Source: Candidatus Geocrenenecus huangii
GTDB lineage: Archaea; Thermoproteota; Nitrososphaeria_A; Caldarchaeales; Wolframiiraptoraceae
NCBI GenBank assembly: GCA_023268155.1
Contig: JALNKM010000006.1
Coordinates: forward strand, 1 to 64,000
DNA length: 64,000 bases
Direction of reading: 5' to 3'
Made by a program: the position numbers and the translations under genes. Below, one piece after another: positions 9,006-17,971 of this stretch. Under the pieces are notes generated by a model. The model had not been told where the DNA came from, ran no database searches, and was given only the letters and a program-made list of their open reading frames with translations. Within the stretch, counting starts at the first letter, position 1, and each line of letters starts with the position of its first letter.

Positions 9006-10298
9006 CTATATTTCTTTGAATGAAACATTAAGTCTCTCTAGATCTTTTAGAAAGCCTGGATACGAGATCTCCGCCCATCTTAATCCGTTAACTATGCATC
9101 CCTTCTTCGTTGATGCAGAGAGGATTGTGAAAGCCATGAATAATCTATGATCTTTATGTGCGTCTAGTTCGACGCCGCCTTCAAGCTCTTCTCTCCCCAC
9201 AATTTTCATCCCATCTTCAAATACTTCTACTTGGACGCCAAGCTTCACCAGCTCATCCGCTACACAGGATATCCTATCACTTTCCTTGAATCGAGCATGT
9301 TTAACTCCTTTGATGATTGTTTGGCTAGGGGTTTTCGCTGCCATAACCGCTAAGACTGGGAGGAGGTCGGGTGAATCTCTAAGGATGAACTCTTTATCAC
9401 GTGGGGAGGGGCCCGAGCTTTCAGCCGAGACTGTATCCTCGACTATTCTTATCTTTACATCGAATTCTCTTAGAACATCTAATATTGCGGAATCTGCTTG
9501 TGGTAGGCTGAGGTCGAGATTTCGAACTTCTACTTTACTTCTAGTCAGGTATGCTCCAGCTAGGATGAATGATGAGGAGCTGAAATCTCCTGGAACCTTG
9601 AAAGATGTTGGGCGTCCACTTTGGCCTGGGTCTATCATGAACACCGAGTATCCTTCTCTCTTGATCTCGAAACCATATCTTTTCAAGACTTCGATAGTTG
9701 CATCAACATAATTTCTCGAGACTAGTTGTCCAACTATTCTTATCTCTGTGTATTTTTCAGCTCTAGTTGAAGCTATTAGGAGAGCCGAGATAAATTGGGA
9801 AGATATGTCTCCTCGAATAGTTGCTTCTCCACCCTTCATTCCGCCTGATCTTACGATTATTGGTGCGCACCCATTCCCCCTACTTGACCAGCATTCTACT
9901 CCCAGCATCTTTAGAGCGTCAAGCAAAGGCTGCATAGGTCTCCTTCTTAGACTATCATCTCCAGTAAGTATAACATAGCCTGGCGGAGCGAGAGAAGATA
10001 TCGCCGTGAACAATCTCAACGTGGTTCCAGAGTTTTCAGCATCTAGAATATCGTCAGGCAAGCATAGCCTACCGCCTTTAACGATTATACTATTTTCTTT
10101 TTCCTCGACGAGTTCTGCCCCTAGCTGCTTACAGATTCTCATGGTTGCTTTTGTATCACCTGAGACGAGAGGGTTGGTGATAACGCTTTCTCCATCGATT
10201 ATGAGAGAGATTGCAAAAGCTCTATGTGTATAGCTTTTACTAGGGGGGGCATTAACCTTTCCAGTCACAATCGACGGAGCCACATATAGCCTATCCAA
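9006..10298 (-). CDS. aroA: 3-phosphoshikimate 1-carboxyvinyltransferase (EPSP synthase)
   Basis: 430 residues. It transfers the enolpyruvyl group of PEP to shikimate-3-phosphate. Substrate-binding marks are APPSKSYTHRA (about 17-27), NSGTTLRLFTA (about 88-98), RRRPMQPLLDAL (about 117-128), the DSPDLLPVLAVMAA segment and RFKESDR (about 339-345). The initiator appears to be TTG at 10298. A TATA-like CATATATCTC lies about 20 bases upstream on the minus strand, so the exact first codon, and whether the message is leaderless, is uncertain. It is followed by aroC. Confidence 0.97.
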   Translation of the reverse strand: MDRLYVAPSIVTGKVNAPPSKSYTHRAFAISLIIDGESVITNPLVSGDTKATMRICKQLGAELVEEKENSIIVKGGRLCLPDDILDAENSGTTLRLFTAISSLAPPGYVILTGDDSLRRRPMQPLLDALKMLGVECWSSRGNGCAPIIVRSGGMKGGEATIRGDISSQFISALLIASTRAEKYTEIRIVGQLVSRNYVDATIEVLKRYGFEIKREGYSVFMIDPGQSGRPTSFKVPGDFSSSSFILAGAYLTRSKVEVRNLDLSLPQADSAILDVLREFDVKIRIVEDTVSAESSGPSPRDKEFILRDSPDLLPVLAVMAAKTPSQTIIKGVKHARFKESDRISCVADELVKLGVQVEVFEDGMKIVGREELEGGVELDAHKDHRLFMAFTILSASTKKGCIVNGLRWAEISYPGFLKDLERLNVSFKEI

Positions 10299-10488
10299 AT
10301 CTCGCGTCGAGAGATATATGTTCAGCCTGAATATATCTATTCTCCAACCAGTTATGATCCATACACTGCAAAATGGTTAGGAGCGTAAGTTCTTTAACCA
10401 TGTCATCATTTGAGGAGGGCGTTAAAATCCTTTAGAGATAGATTTCGTTTAGTGAAAGCTTATTTCTTGGGTTTAACCTCAATGTAGT

Positions 10489-11310
10489 ATGTCTGCTTCT
10501 GAACCTCGGGTAGGCGAGGAATTTTACCATGTTAGAGTGAAGCCTGGGGAAATCTCCGAGTACATCTTGCTTCCAGGAGATCCGGATCGTGTATTGAAGA
10601 TTGCTCGTTACTGGGATGAGGGGAAAGAGATTTCTTTCCATAGAGAATTTAGAGTCTGGACAGGTAAAGTGAACGGAAAAGCCATCTCTGCATGTTCGAC
10701 AGGTATAGGTGCGCCTTCAACTGCTATAGCCGTGGAAGAGCTCGCTAGGGCGGGTGGTAGAACGTTCATCCGTGTTGGGAGTACAGGCGCTATCCAGAAA
10801 GGTATAGACATTGGAGACGTTATAATATCTAAAGCTGCTGTAAGGCTTGAAGGTACTTCTAGACAATATGTGGTTGACGGCTACCCTGCTTCTGCAGATT
10901 ACGAGGTCATGTTAGCGTTAATCCAAGCAGCTGAAAATCTTGGATTAAGATATCACGTAGGTATAACGGCTTCTACGGATAGTTTCTATGTAGGGCAAGG
11001 TAGGAAAGGGTTTAGAGAGTATAGCTGGAGTTTCTCAGAGAAGATTCTAAGCGATCTACAATCGATGAATGTGCTGAACTTTGAGATGGAGACGTCGGCA
11101 ATCTTTACTCTAGCATCGATATATGGTCTACGTGCAGGAGCTGTATGCGCTGTTTTCGCGAACAGGGTTGAAGATAGATTTGGAGTGGCTGGTGAAGAAG
11201 ACGCTATCAAGACGGCCATTGAGGCAGTAAAGATCCTCTATGAATGGGATGGATTGAAAAAATCTCACGGCAAGAAATATTTCTATCCAGAGCTTGTAAA
11301 GAGTAGGTGA
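10489..11310 (+). CDS. udp: Nucleoside phosphorylase, uridine phosphorylase type
   Basis: 273 residues of the NP-I family. It cleaves a nucleoside with phosphate to a free base and ribose-1-phosphate for salvage. Marks are LLPGDPDRVLKIA (about 27-39, phosphate loop), STGIGAPSTAIAVEEL (about 71-86), FIRVGSTGAIQ (about 94-104) and the ribose-binding FEMETSAIF (about 197-205), where the MET triad is diagnostic. The pattern fits uridine phosphorylase best, but purine or broad specificity is possible. A second, more diverged member is encoded at 11765-12667. Confidence 0.9.
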   Translation: MSASEPRVGEEFYHVRVKPGEISEYILLPGDPDRVLKIARYWDEGKEISFHREFRVWTGKVNGKAISACSTGIGAPSTAIAVEELARAGGRTFIRVGSTGAIQKGIDIGDVIISKAAVRLEGTSRQYVVDGYPASADYEVMLALIQAAENLGLRYHVGITASTDSFYVGQGRKGFREYSWSFSEKILSDLQSMNVLNFEMETSAIFTLASIYGLRAGAVCAVFANRVEDRFGVAGEEDAIKTAIEAVKILYEWDGLKKSHGKKYFYPELVKSR

Positions 11311-11419
11311 GTTAATGATAGGTAATTTATCATCATGTTCATCTGCTCGGAGTAGATTAAGAGGAAATATTTAAAAGACGCCTAGATTCTACATTCACTA
11401 GTAGGGGTGTATTAAGGGT

Positions 11420-11677
11420 TTGAGCCGAGATACATTAATTGGCGTATTATTACTTGTTATATCAATTATTGGCATAGTAGCTTACAACTGGTTGCTCTTC
11501 TTCACCGAGTGGAGCTTAATTGTGTTAAAGTTGACAGCATTCATAGCGGTTACAGGGCTTCTCGCCATATTTGCCTGGATAGGATATACATTGGCCACCA
11601 CTCCACCTCCCAAGCCGATAGAAGAAATCGAGAAAGAATTAGAGAAAGAATTACAAACCGAAGAGCAGAAAAAGTAG
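11420..11677 (+). CDS. Small protein with two membrane helices
   Basis: 85 residues starting from TTG. Two hydrophobic stretches (about 6-27 and 33-58) are separated by a short turn, and the last 25 residues are strongly charged (runs of Glu and Lys). A TATA-like ATATTTAAAA lies about 50 bases upstream and GGGGTG just before the start. I do not recognise a family. The small double-helix form with a soluble charged tail suits a membrane accessory subunit. It sits between two nucleoside phosphorylase genes on the same strand. Confidence 0.6.
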   Translation: MSRDTLIGVLLLVISIIGIVAYNWLLFFTEWSLIVLKLTAFIAVTGLLAIFAWIGYTLATTPPPKPIEEIEKELEKELQTEEQKK

Positions 11678-11764
11678 AGCGTATGATTCTCTATTCATCG
11701 AGTCTGCCGGTTCAACCTTCAACAATTAACCTTTATCTATGTAGTCTTGTATTTGTTTGAGTGT

Positions 11765-12667
11765 ATGAAGATAACGTTTAAGACGCCGACTGGTAAGTCA
11801 GCTCATCTAGAGGTTAGTAGGCTAAACCCTTTCATTCTCACTGGCGGCTCATCTGGCAGGATTAGGAAAGTCGCAGAATTTCTAGAGAGACCAGAGGTCT
11901 TCATCGGAGAAAGGGGCCATGTCATAGTTAATGGACTATATAATGGTTTGAAGATTTCAGCCATCTCGACAGGCATGGGGCCGTCCAGCATAATGATCGT
12001 TCTTCCAGAGGTTATTGAAGCTGTAGAAGATGATTTCACGGTTATCCTAAGGCTTGGGACAGCAGGGTCTCTACAACCATATGTTAGAAGAGGCCACATC
12101 CATATTCCTACATCATGCGTAAGAGATGAAGGAGCCACCACCGCCGTCATAGGTTCAGAGTACCCGGCAACTGCAAGTATAGAATTGATACCCCTTTTGC
12201 TGAGAGCATGTGAGAGGAATGGGTATGTACTTGGCGAGAATCTCTGGGTCGGGCCTGTTCATACGAAAGATGATCTATACTTTAGAGAAAGACCAAATTT
12301 CTCTCCTAGGAGGGCTGAGCTCAGGGAGAAGCTTAACTCTTTCGTGGAGATAGGCGTAATCTCGAGTGAGATGGAGTTCTCGGCATACTGTATACTGAGA
12401 GACTATTATGAAAGGTATCTTGATAAGAGAATATTCGTTGGGTGCGTTCTTATGATTGTAAGCGATTTCTATGAAGAAGGGTTAATTGATACATGTGGAG
12501 TGGAATCATCTAAAGTAGATTATGAGTTGATTAAGATCGGCTTAGAGACTTTCACATTATTCAACTCAGTGAAGAATGGAGAATCAATAGACATGGGTGA
12601 CATTTACAGGGAACTCTTTTCATTACATCCTCGAAGTAGATACTATTCTAAGAAGAGAGACCTGTAA
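11765..12667 (+). CDS. Nucleoside phosphorylase family protein, second copy
   Basis: 300 residues from the ATG at 11765. An upstream ATG-equivalent at 11747 is possible, but a TATA-like CTTTATCTA about 30 bases before 11765 favours the later start. NP-I marks are LTGGSSGRIRKVAEFL, STGMGPSSIMIVLPEV, RLGTAGSLQ and SSEMEFSAYCIL. The last replaces the usual MET ribose-binding triad with MEF, so substrate preference may differ from the neighbour at 10489. It contains extra C-terminal sequence. It is convergent with aroK, with 18 bases between the stops. Confidence 0.82.
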   Translation: MKITFKTPTGKSAHLEVSRLNPFILTGGSSGRIRKVAEFLERPEVFIGERGHVIVNGLYNGLKISAISTGMGPSSIMIVLPEVIEAVEDDFTVILRLGTAGSLQPYVRRGHIHIPTSCVRDEGATTAVIGSEYPATASIELIPLLLRACERNGYVLGENLWVGPVHTKDDLYFRERPNFSPRRAELREKLNSFVEIGVISSEMEFSAYCILRDYYERYLDKRIFVGCVLMIVSDFYEEGLIDTCGVESSKVDYELIKIGLETFTLFNSVKNGESIDMGDIYRELFSLHPRSRYYSKKRDL

Positions 12668-12685
12668 CCTTTCTCCAGGAGAATA

Positions 12686-13561
12686 CTATTCTAAGATTTC
12701 GACTGTCGCTATCTTGTTGTTAGGCTTCGTCTTTATAGTTTTACCGAACCTCTTAAATTCCTGCTCTAACTCATTTTCGTAGTCTGGCCTGGTTACTGCT
12801 ACTATTGCAGGCCCCTTACCTGATACTCCACAAGAGATTATATTCTTCTTCAATACTGCTATCATCGGTTCATAGTCTAGGTCGAGAACTGAGGCTATAA
12901 TGAATCCATTGATCATCATGGCATCCCATATGAGACCGTTTAACGCTAATGTAACAGCTCTATTAGATAGATTTCTAACACTGTTAAAGATTTCTTTATT
13001 CAGTTTTCCAGTGTATATCTTTTCTTCAGGGATACTTATTACGATCGCTATGTCTTCATCCATCTCCCAATGTGCCAGTATTTCCCTCTTAATGTTGTCT
13101 GTGATGTTTACTCCTCCGAGCATGCACGTTACAGAGTCGTCGAACGCTCCAGTAATCGATACTCCCGCATCTATGGAAGCATCAACGGCCAAGTTTACAG
13201 CTTCTACTAGGTCAAGCTTTATCCCTAGAAGATTCGAGACAGCGAGTACGACCGCATCTGAGACAGCGCTTGAACTCTTTAAACCTCTAGCAACAGGGAT
13301 ATTAGAGTAGATGTTCAAATGTATACCTATCTTCTTCTCCCCATAGATGTTTAACAGTCTATTTACTGTTTCTTCAACGAGAGCCATATCTTCGATCTCT
13401 TCATCTTCTATCTTAATCTCTACATCTATTTCTCTGCTACCACTTTCAAAAAATTCTGCCTCAACCGATGTTGTTAAGTCTACTCCTAGAGCTGCTCCGA
13501 GACCTGTTGGAATAGCGTTTACGATCGAGACCGCTCCATGCACTACTGCTCTACTCTTCAC
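12686..13561 (-). CDS. aroK: Shikimate kinase, archaeal GHMP type
   Basis: 291 residues. It phosphorylates shikimate on O3 but belongs to the GHMP kinase fold, unrelated to bacterial AroK. This form is limited mainly to archaea. The GHMP phosphate loop PVARGLKSSSAVSDA (about 89-103) and the C-terminal GVSGKGPAIVAV (about 252-263) are clear. The start is GTG with GAGGCGG in front and overlaps the end of aroE by 11 bases. It is the last gene of the operon that begins at lysC. Confidence 0.96.
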   Translation of the reverse strand: MKSRAVVHGAVSIVNAIPTGLGAALGVDLTTSVEAEFFESGSREIDVEIKIEDEEIEDMALVEETVNRLLNIYGEKKIGIHLNIYSNIPVARGLKSSSAVSDAVVLAVSNLLGIKLDLVEAVNLAVDASIDAGVSITGAFDDSVTCMLGGVNITDNIKREILAHWEMDEDIAIVISIPEEKIYTGKLNKEIFNSVRNLSNRAVTLALNGLIWDAMMINGFIIASVLDLDYEPMIAVLKKNIISCGVSGKGPAIVAVTRPDYENELEQEFKRFGKTIKTKPNNKIATVEILE

Positions 13562-14414
13562 GTCCGCCTCGTCTCCTTAACGCCTCTTCCCCGATCCTCC
13601 ATAGAGTATCCTTGGGAGGCTGAAAACCTGTCCAGATTTCGAAAGCTTTAACTGCCTGCTCTATGAGAGGTTTCAACCCACTTATCGTTTCTGCTCCTGC
13701 CTTCTCGGCTTCTTCTAACAGCTTCGTCTTCAGAGGATTGTAAACGAGGTCTAATACAACAGAGTTTCTTGGAATATCGTTGGAGGATAATGGTGTTTCA
13801 TCCATATACGGCCACATGCCGATAGGCGTCGCATTAATTATTATTGAGGAAGCCCTAGAGTATCTCTTTGCTTCATAGAGGTTTACAGACTTCATCTTTA
13901 ATCCTTCATCCTTAAATATTCTTACTAGTGTAGCGGCTCTCCAAATACTCCTATTAGCGATAACTATCTCTTTTACTCCAAGCTCTTTTAATGCTACTAT
14001 CGCTGCTCTTGCAGCTCCGCCTGCTCCTATAACCAGTGCTCTCCCATCTAGCATACAGTTCGAATCTATTAGAGACCTCTTTACACCTTCTATGTCGGTA
14101 TTGTATCCTATCAATTTACCATCCTTCAATGCGACAGTATTTACTGCTTTAGTCTCCATGGATGTTGAGTCGATAACGTCGAGGAGTCTCATAATCGATA
14201 CTTTATGAGGTATTGTAACGTTAAAACCTGCAACGTTTAACGATTTCAATCCCTTAACTACCCTAGATAAATATCTCGGTTCTACATCGAATGCTAAGTA
14301 TACCATTTTTAATCCAAGTTGTTTGAATGCAGTATTGTGGAGTAGGGGAGAGATAGAATGTTTAACAGGGTGGCCTATCAAGCAGCATAGCTTAGTCTCT
14401 GAATCTATCTCCAT
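13551..14414 (-). CDS. aroE: Shikimate dehydrogenase
   Basis: 287 residues. It reduces 3-dehydroshikimate to shikimate with NADPH. Marks are GHPVKHSISPLLHN (about 14-27), FNVTIPHK (about 62-69, with the catalytic Lys), NTDIEGVKRSL (about 104-114) and the nucleotide-binding GAGGAARAAIVAL (about 131-143). The start overlaps the end of aroD by 10 bases and the stop overlaps aroK by 11 bases. Confidence 0.97.
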   Translation of the reverse strand: MEIDSETKLCCLIGHPVKHSISPLLHNTAFKQLGLKMVYLAFDVEPRYLSRVVKGLKSLNVAGFNVTIPHKVSIMRLLDVIDSTSMETKAVNTVALKDGKLIGYNTDIEGVKRSLIDSNCMLDGRALVIGAGGAARAAIVALKELGVKEIVIANRSIWRAATLVRIFKDEGLKMKSVNLYEAKRYSRASSIIINATPIGMWPYMDETPLSSNDIPRNSVVLDLVYNPLKTKLLEEAEKAGAETISGLKPLIEQAVKAFEIWTGFQPPKDTLWRIGEEALRRRGGREE

Positions 14415-15094
14415 ATATTTCTACTCTCCAGCATAGTTAATATCTCAACCATCTCTCCAACAGTTGGTTGCCCTGGAGCTACTTCTTCTCCTGGAAGGCA
14501 AGTATAAGTTATCGGCGAACCCATGAGCATTGAAAGTATACGTGAAGACACGCCTTTCTCTCCTAGACCGAATGCTATAAGTTTCTGGGGCGGATAAATC
14601 TTGTAGAGTCTAAGTATCCTTAGATTCTCTTCGAAGCCGTTTATCTTGGCAACTATCTTCCCAATACCGCCTAGTTTAAGCATCTCTGAGACAACCTGAC
14701 ATAGTTCATCCAAGTTCGGAGCTCTGTCGAAGCTATGCCATGAAATAATTTTATCAGTTTCTTCACTGATTCTCAGATTATGTTCTTTCATCGTTTTAAG
14801 CTCTATATCAATATACGCGGGTCCGAGATTAGCCAATTCTTCTATTATTTCGATCCTGGATTTCTCTCCCCCCGTAAATTGTCCACCCTCCCACGACGGC
14901 CTAACCGTTATGATAACTCTATCACATATGTCTAGAACAATCTTCTCCAACTCCTTCAAGCATATTTTCTCCAAGTAGTCTATTCGAAGCTCTACGAGGT
15001 CTCCCCCAATATCTAGTGCCCTTTTAGCTTTCCACGCTAGTTCTTGAATAGTTCTAGCTTTGATGCTTACGCAGATTTTAGGCTTCATTTTCAC
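14405..15094 (-). CDS. aroD: 3-dehydroquinate dehydratase, type I
   Basis: 229 residues. It dehydrates 3-dehydroquinate through a Schiff base. Family marks are DLVELRIDYLE (about 35-45), a TVRPSWEGGQF segment and KIVAKINGF with the likely Schiff-base Lys (about 148-151), then GLGEKGVSSRIL. The start codon is GTG overlapping the DHQ synthase stop as GTGA. An in-frame ATG two codons later is an alternative start. Confidence 0.95.
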   Translation of the reverse strand: MKMKPKICVSIKARTIQELAWKAKRALDIGGDLVELRIDYLEKICLKELEKIVLDICDRVIITVRPSWEGGQFTGGEKSRIEIIEELANLGPAYIDIELKTMKEHNLRISEETDKIISWHSFDRAPNLDELCQVVSEMLKLGGIGKIVAKINGFEENLRILRLYKIYPPQKLIAFGLGEKGVSSRILSMLMGSPITYTCLPGEEVAPGQPTVGEMVEILTMLESRNIWR

Positions 15095-16122
15095 CGTTCA
15101 ATAATAAACTCATTGACCGCTTTTCCAAAATGTCTAGCTTTATTTCCAGAGACGTGGACAACGACCTTATCTCCAGGCCTAATCTCGGTGACAGGGATAA
15201 GTGAGCCGCCGCTTCCTACAAGTCTTATCGTTTCAGCATTCTGGAGTATCACGGAACCTTCTATATCGTTGAATTTGGCTTTGACTAGTTTTAGTGGTCT
15301 TCGCTCAATCTTAACTCTACCTATCGAGGCCACTCGTGCTCTACCATTCTTCGATACCATCAATACCCTCATCCCTGAACATAGTTCTGAAAGATATTTA
15401 GTCGACCTATCAGGCATCATCACATAGCAGTGTACTGCTCCAGCATTTACTCTAAAAGGCCGAGGAGAGGTGAAAGCTGAGCCTACACTCTCATTATGCA
15501 CTAGGAAGAAGAATTGCGCCGTATTCCCTACTAGTAGACCTTCTCCCATCTCAAGCATCGCTACAGTATCGACGCATACTCTTTCACCCATCCCTGCGTT
15601 CTTCGTCTCAATAATCTCTGCGTCCACCAATTCCATCTTATCGGCTGATTTGATGACCTCATAGATAATGTCTAGGTCTTCAATTGTATTTACGCTTACT
15701 ACTACTCCATCAACCCCTATCTCTAAGACGCCTAGAAGGGTTTCAACTTCTTCAAGGCTTGAAGCATATGCATACAACATTACACCTACATCTTGGAGTT
15801 GTGCTATCAAGTTTTCGAGAGGGATAATCTTCCATGAAGATGTATCTACGAAAATCTTTTCTGTTCCAAGCGACACCGCCTTCGAGATCTTCTCAATATC
15901 TTCAACGGATTCGACCTTGACCTTTACAATCCTAGAATCCTCCTTTCCAAGTAGTTTAACTGACCCATCCTCTTTCTCTAGATATATATTGAATTCACCT
16001 CGTGAACTCTCGGGGATGTTGTGCTGCACTTTAAGATATAGGTCTCTTATTCCAATGGATAATGCATGCTCTAGTAATCTTCTGTCCAGGTTTCTGGGAG
16101 AGATTATTATTTGTTTATTCAT
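15091..16122 (-). CDS. aroB': 3-dehydroquinate synthase II (archaeal)
   Basis: 343 residues from the ATG at 16122. This start forms the overlap ATGAATAA with the preceding gene and has AAGGAGAG in front, so it is preferred over the ATG at 16140. The enzyme makes 3-dehydroquinate by NAD-dependent oxidative deamination and cyclisation of ADTH, replacing the bacterial DAHP/AroB route. Family marks are GVDGVVVS, the central GLLVGNTAQFFFLVHNESVG and RPFRVNAGAVHCYV (about 241-254) and YLSEL. It lies in the operon directly after the enzyme that makes its substrate. Confidence 0.96.
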   Translation of the reverse strand: MNKQIIISPRNLDRRLLEHALSIGIRDLYLKVQHNIPESSRGEFNIYLEKEDGSVKLLGKEDSRIVKVKVESVEDIEKISKAVSLGTEKIFVDTSSWKIIPLENLIAQLQDVGVMLYAYASSLEEVETLLGVLEIGVDGVVVSVNTIEDLDIIYEVIKSADKMELVDAEIIETKNAGMGERVCVDTVAMLEMGEGLLVGNTAQFFFLVHNESVGSAFTSPRPFRVNAGAVHCYVMMPDRSTKYLSELCSGMRVLMVSKNGRARVASIGRVKIERRPLKLVKAKFNDIEGSVILQNAETIRLVGSGGSLIPVTEIRPGDKVVVHVSGNKARHFGKAVNEFIIER

Positions 16123-16918
16123 TCTCTCCTTCACCAGCAAGTATTCTTAATGCTTCTCTTACTGGTTCCCCATCTATCACTATCCTTCTAAGAGCCCTCG
16201 TCATGAGTTCCGGGTTTTCATGTTGGAAGACGTTTCTACCGAAGGTTATCCCGAAGCCTCCGGCTTTCACGACTGCTGCAGCAAGCTCTAGAACTTGTTT
16301 ATCATCATCTAGCTTAGGTCCACCTGCAGCGACTACTGGTATTGGACATCTCTTCACTATATTCCTTATCTCATCAGGGTTTGAAGAAGGCATGGGAACT
16401 TTCACTATATCTGCTCCTAGCTCAGCAGCTATTCTAGCTACGTGCGCAATTATCTCGGGGTCGTTAGGGTTCTTGATATTCTCTCCACGGGGATACATCA
16501 TAGCTATGAGCGGCATCCCCCATTCATCACATTCATCAGCCATCATCCCTAGCTTGACGAGCATTTCTTGTTCATCCTTGTTTCCCACATTGATGTGGAG
16601 AGAGATAGCGTCTGCTCCTAGTCTTATAGCTTCCTCGACTGTTCCAACCCTAACCTTCAAGTTAGGGTTAGTTGATAGATTGGTTGAAGCTGAAAAATGT
16701 ATTATCACTCCTATCTTTAACGGTGATGGTAAGCTCTTGAATATTCCCTTATGTACAAGTACTGCTGTAGCTCCCCCCTTCTCAACCTTCCTTATCGTTC
16801 CGTGAATATCATCTATCCCCCTTATGGGACCTACTGTTATTCCATGATCCATGGGGATACAGAGCATCCTACCGTTGAAGGTTATCCTAGAGATTCTAAC
16901 TTGTTTGCCTGAAACCAT
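16115..16918 (-). CDS. aroA': 2-amino-3,7-dideoxy-D-threo-hept-6-ulosonate (ADTH) synthase
   Basis: 267 residues of the class I aldolase (DeoC/FbaB) family. It condenses L-aspartate semialdehyde with 6-deoxy-5-ketofructose-1-phosphate to give ADTH, the first step of the archaeal shikimate route. Marks are CIPMDHGITVGP (about 15-26), ADAISLHINVG (about 99-109), the PLIAMMYPRG segment and VVAAGGPKLDD (about 184-194). Its aspartate-semialdehyde substrate is made by the preceding asd gene, six bases upstream. A plain fructose-bisphosphate aldolase is the alternative, but the operon argues strongly for ADTH synthase. Confidence 0.93.
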   Translation of the reverse strand: MVSGKQVRISRITFNGRMLCIPMDHGITVGPIRGIDDIHGTIRKVEKGGATAVLVHKGIFKSLPSPLKIGVIIHFSASTNLSTNPNLKVRVGTVEEAIRLGADAISLHINVGNKDEQEMLVKLGMMADECDEWGMPLIAMMYPRGENIKNPNDPEIIAHVARIAAELGADIVKVPMPSSNPDEIRNIVKRCPIPVVAAGGPKLDDDKQVLELAAAVVKAGGFGITFGRNVFQHENPELMTRALRRIVIDGEPVREALRILAGEGENE

Positions 16919-16924
16919 CTTCCA

Positions 16925-17971
16925 TCACCCTATGTATCCTTTGGCTGTAAGAAGCTCAGCGGTAAGAATTGCTGTACCAGCTGCCCCCCTAATCCTATTA
17001 TGGCTCAAGACAAAGTATTTTAGAACATTATTGGATTCTCCTCTTCTAACTCTTCCGACGACGATGCTCATCCCTGGAACCGAACCAGCATCTACGTCAA
17101 GTCTGGGTTGAGGTCTATCTTCGATCTCGGTGACAATTATCGGCTCTCTAGGAGCCGTCGGGAGACTAAGCTTCTGAGGCTCACCTCTAAATCTTCTGAA
17201 TATCTCTACTGCTTCATCTAAATGAACTTCTCTCTCGGTCTCCACATATACTGCTTCGAGATGACCGTCTATTGTAGGGACTCTAGCACATGATGCTTCA
17301 ACAGGAAAACTAGCATACTCTATGCTGCTTCCATTAAATCTTCCAAGAATCTTTTTCGTCTCCTCTGAGACCTTCTCTTCTTCTTTCTTTATGTAGGGTA
17401 TTACGTTTCCTAAGATCGAGTAAGATGGTACTCCCGGGAAGCCTGCGCCGGTAATTGCCTGATATGTTGCTACTACAACCTTCTTTATTCCATAATATTC
17501 TAAAACTGGTTTTAGAGAGAGGACAAGACCCACCGCTGTGCAGTTAGGCGTAGTTACTATGAAGCCTCCTGAATTCTTTTTCTGGTTTCTGATCAATTCT
17601 AGATGTTCAGGATTTACTTCAGGTATAATTAGTGGGACATCTTTCTCCATCCTGTACGCTGACGCTTCACTGATTACTGGAAAACCATGATCGATGAATT
17701 CTCGTTCAACCTCTCTTGCGGCCTCTGAAGGTAATGATGAAAAAACTAAGTCGGCATCGAATTTCCTCGGATCTGGATCTATAACTTCTAGATCTCCAAC
17801 CTCCCTGGGAACGTTGCTAAGAGCTTTCACTGCTTCTCCATACTTCCTCCCAACACTCTTCTTTCCGGATAGAGTGGATATCTTAAACCATGGATGATTT
17901 ATTAGAAAGTCAACGTACTCTACTCCAACCATACCCGTGGCCCCAAGTATACCTACCTTTATTTTCTTCAT
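16925..17971 (-). CDS. asd: Aspartate-semialdehyde dehydrogenase
   Basis: 348 residues. It reduces aspartyl phosphate to aspartate semialdehyde with NADPH. Marks are the N-terminal GILGATGMVGVEY (8-20), the active-site TTPNCTAVGL (about 140-149) with the catalytic Cys, QAITGAGFPGVPSY (about 172-185) and the late GHLEAVYVE, where the His acts as general base. It belongs to the archaeal/fungal-type ASADH. The start overlaps the lysC stop as ATGA. The product feeds ADTH synthase and, through homoserine, threonine and methionine. Confidence 0.97.
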   Translation of the reverse strand: MKKIKVGILGATGMVGVEYVDFLINHPWFKISTLSGKKSVGRKYGEAVKALSNVPREVGDLEVIDPDPRKFDADLVFSSLPSEAAREVEREFIDHGFPVISEASAYRMEKDVPLIIPEVNPEHLELIRNQKKNSGGFIVTTPNCTAVGLVLSLKPVLEYYGIKKVVVATYQAITGAGFPGVPSYSILGNVIPYIKKEEEKVSEETKKILGRFNGSSIEYASFPVEASCARVPTIDGHLEAVYVETEREVHLDEAVEIFRRFRGEPQKLSLPTAPREPIIVTEIEDRPQPRLDVDAGSVPGMSIVVGRVRRGESNNVLKYFVLSHNRIRGAAGTAILTAELLTAKGYIG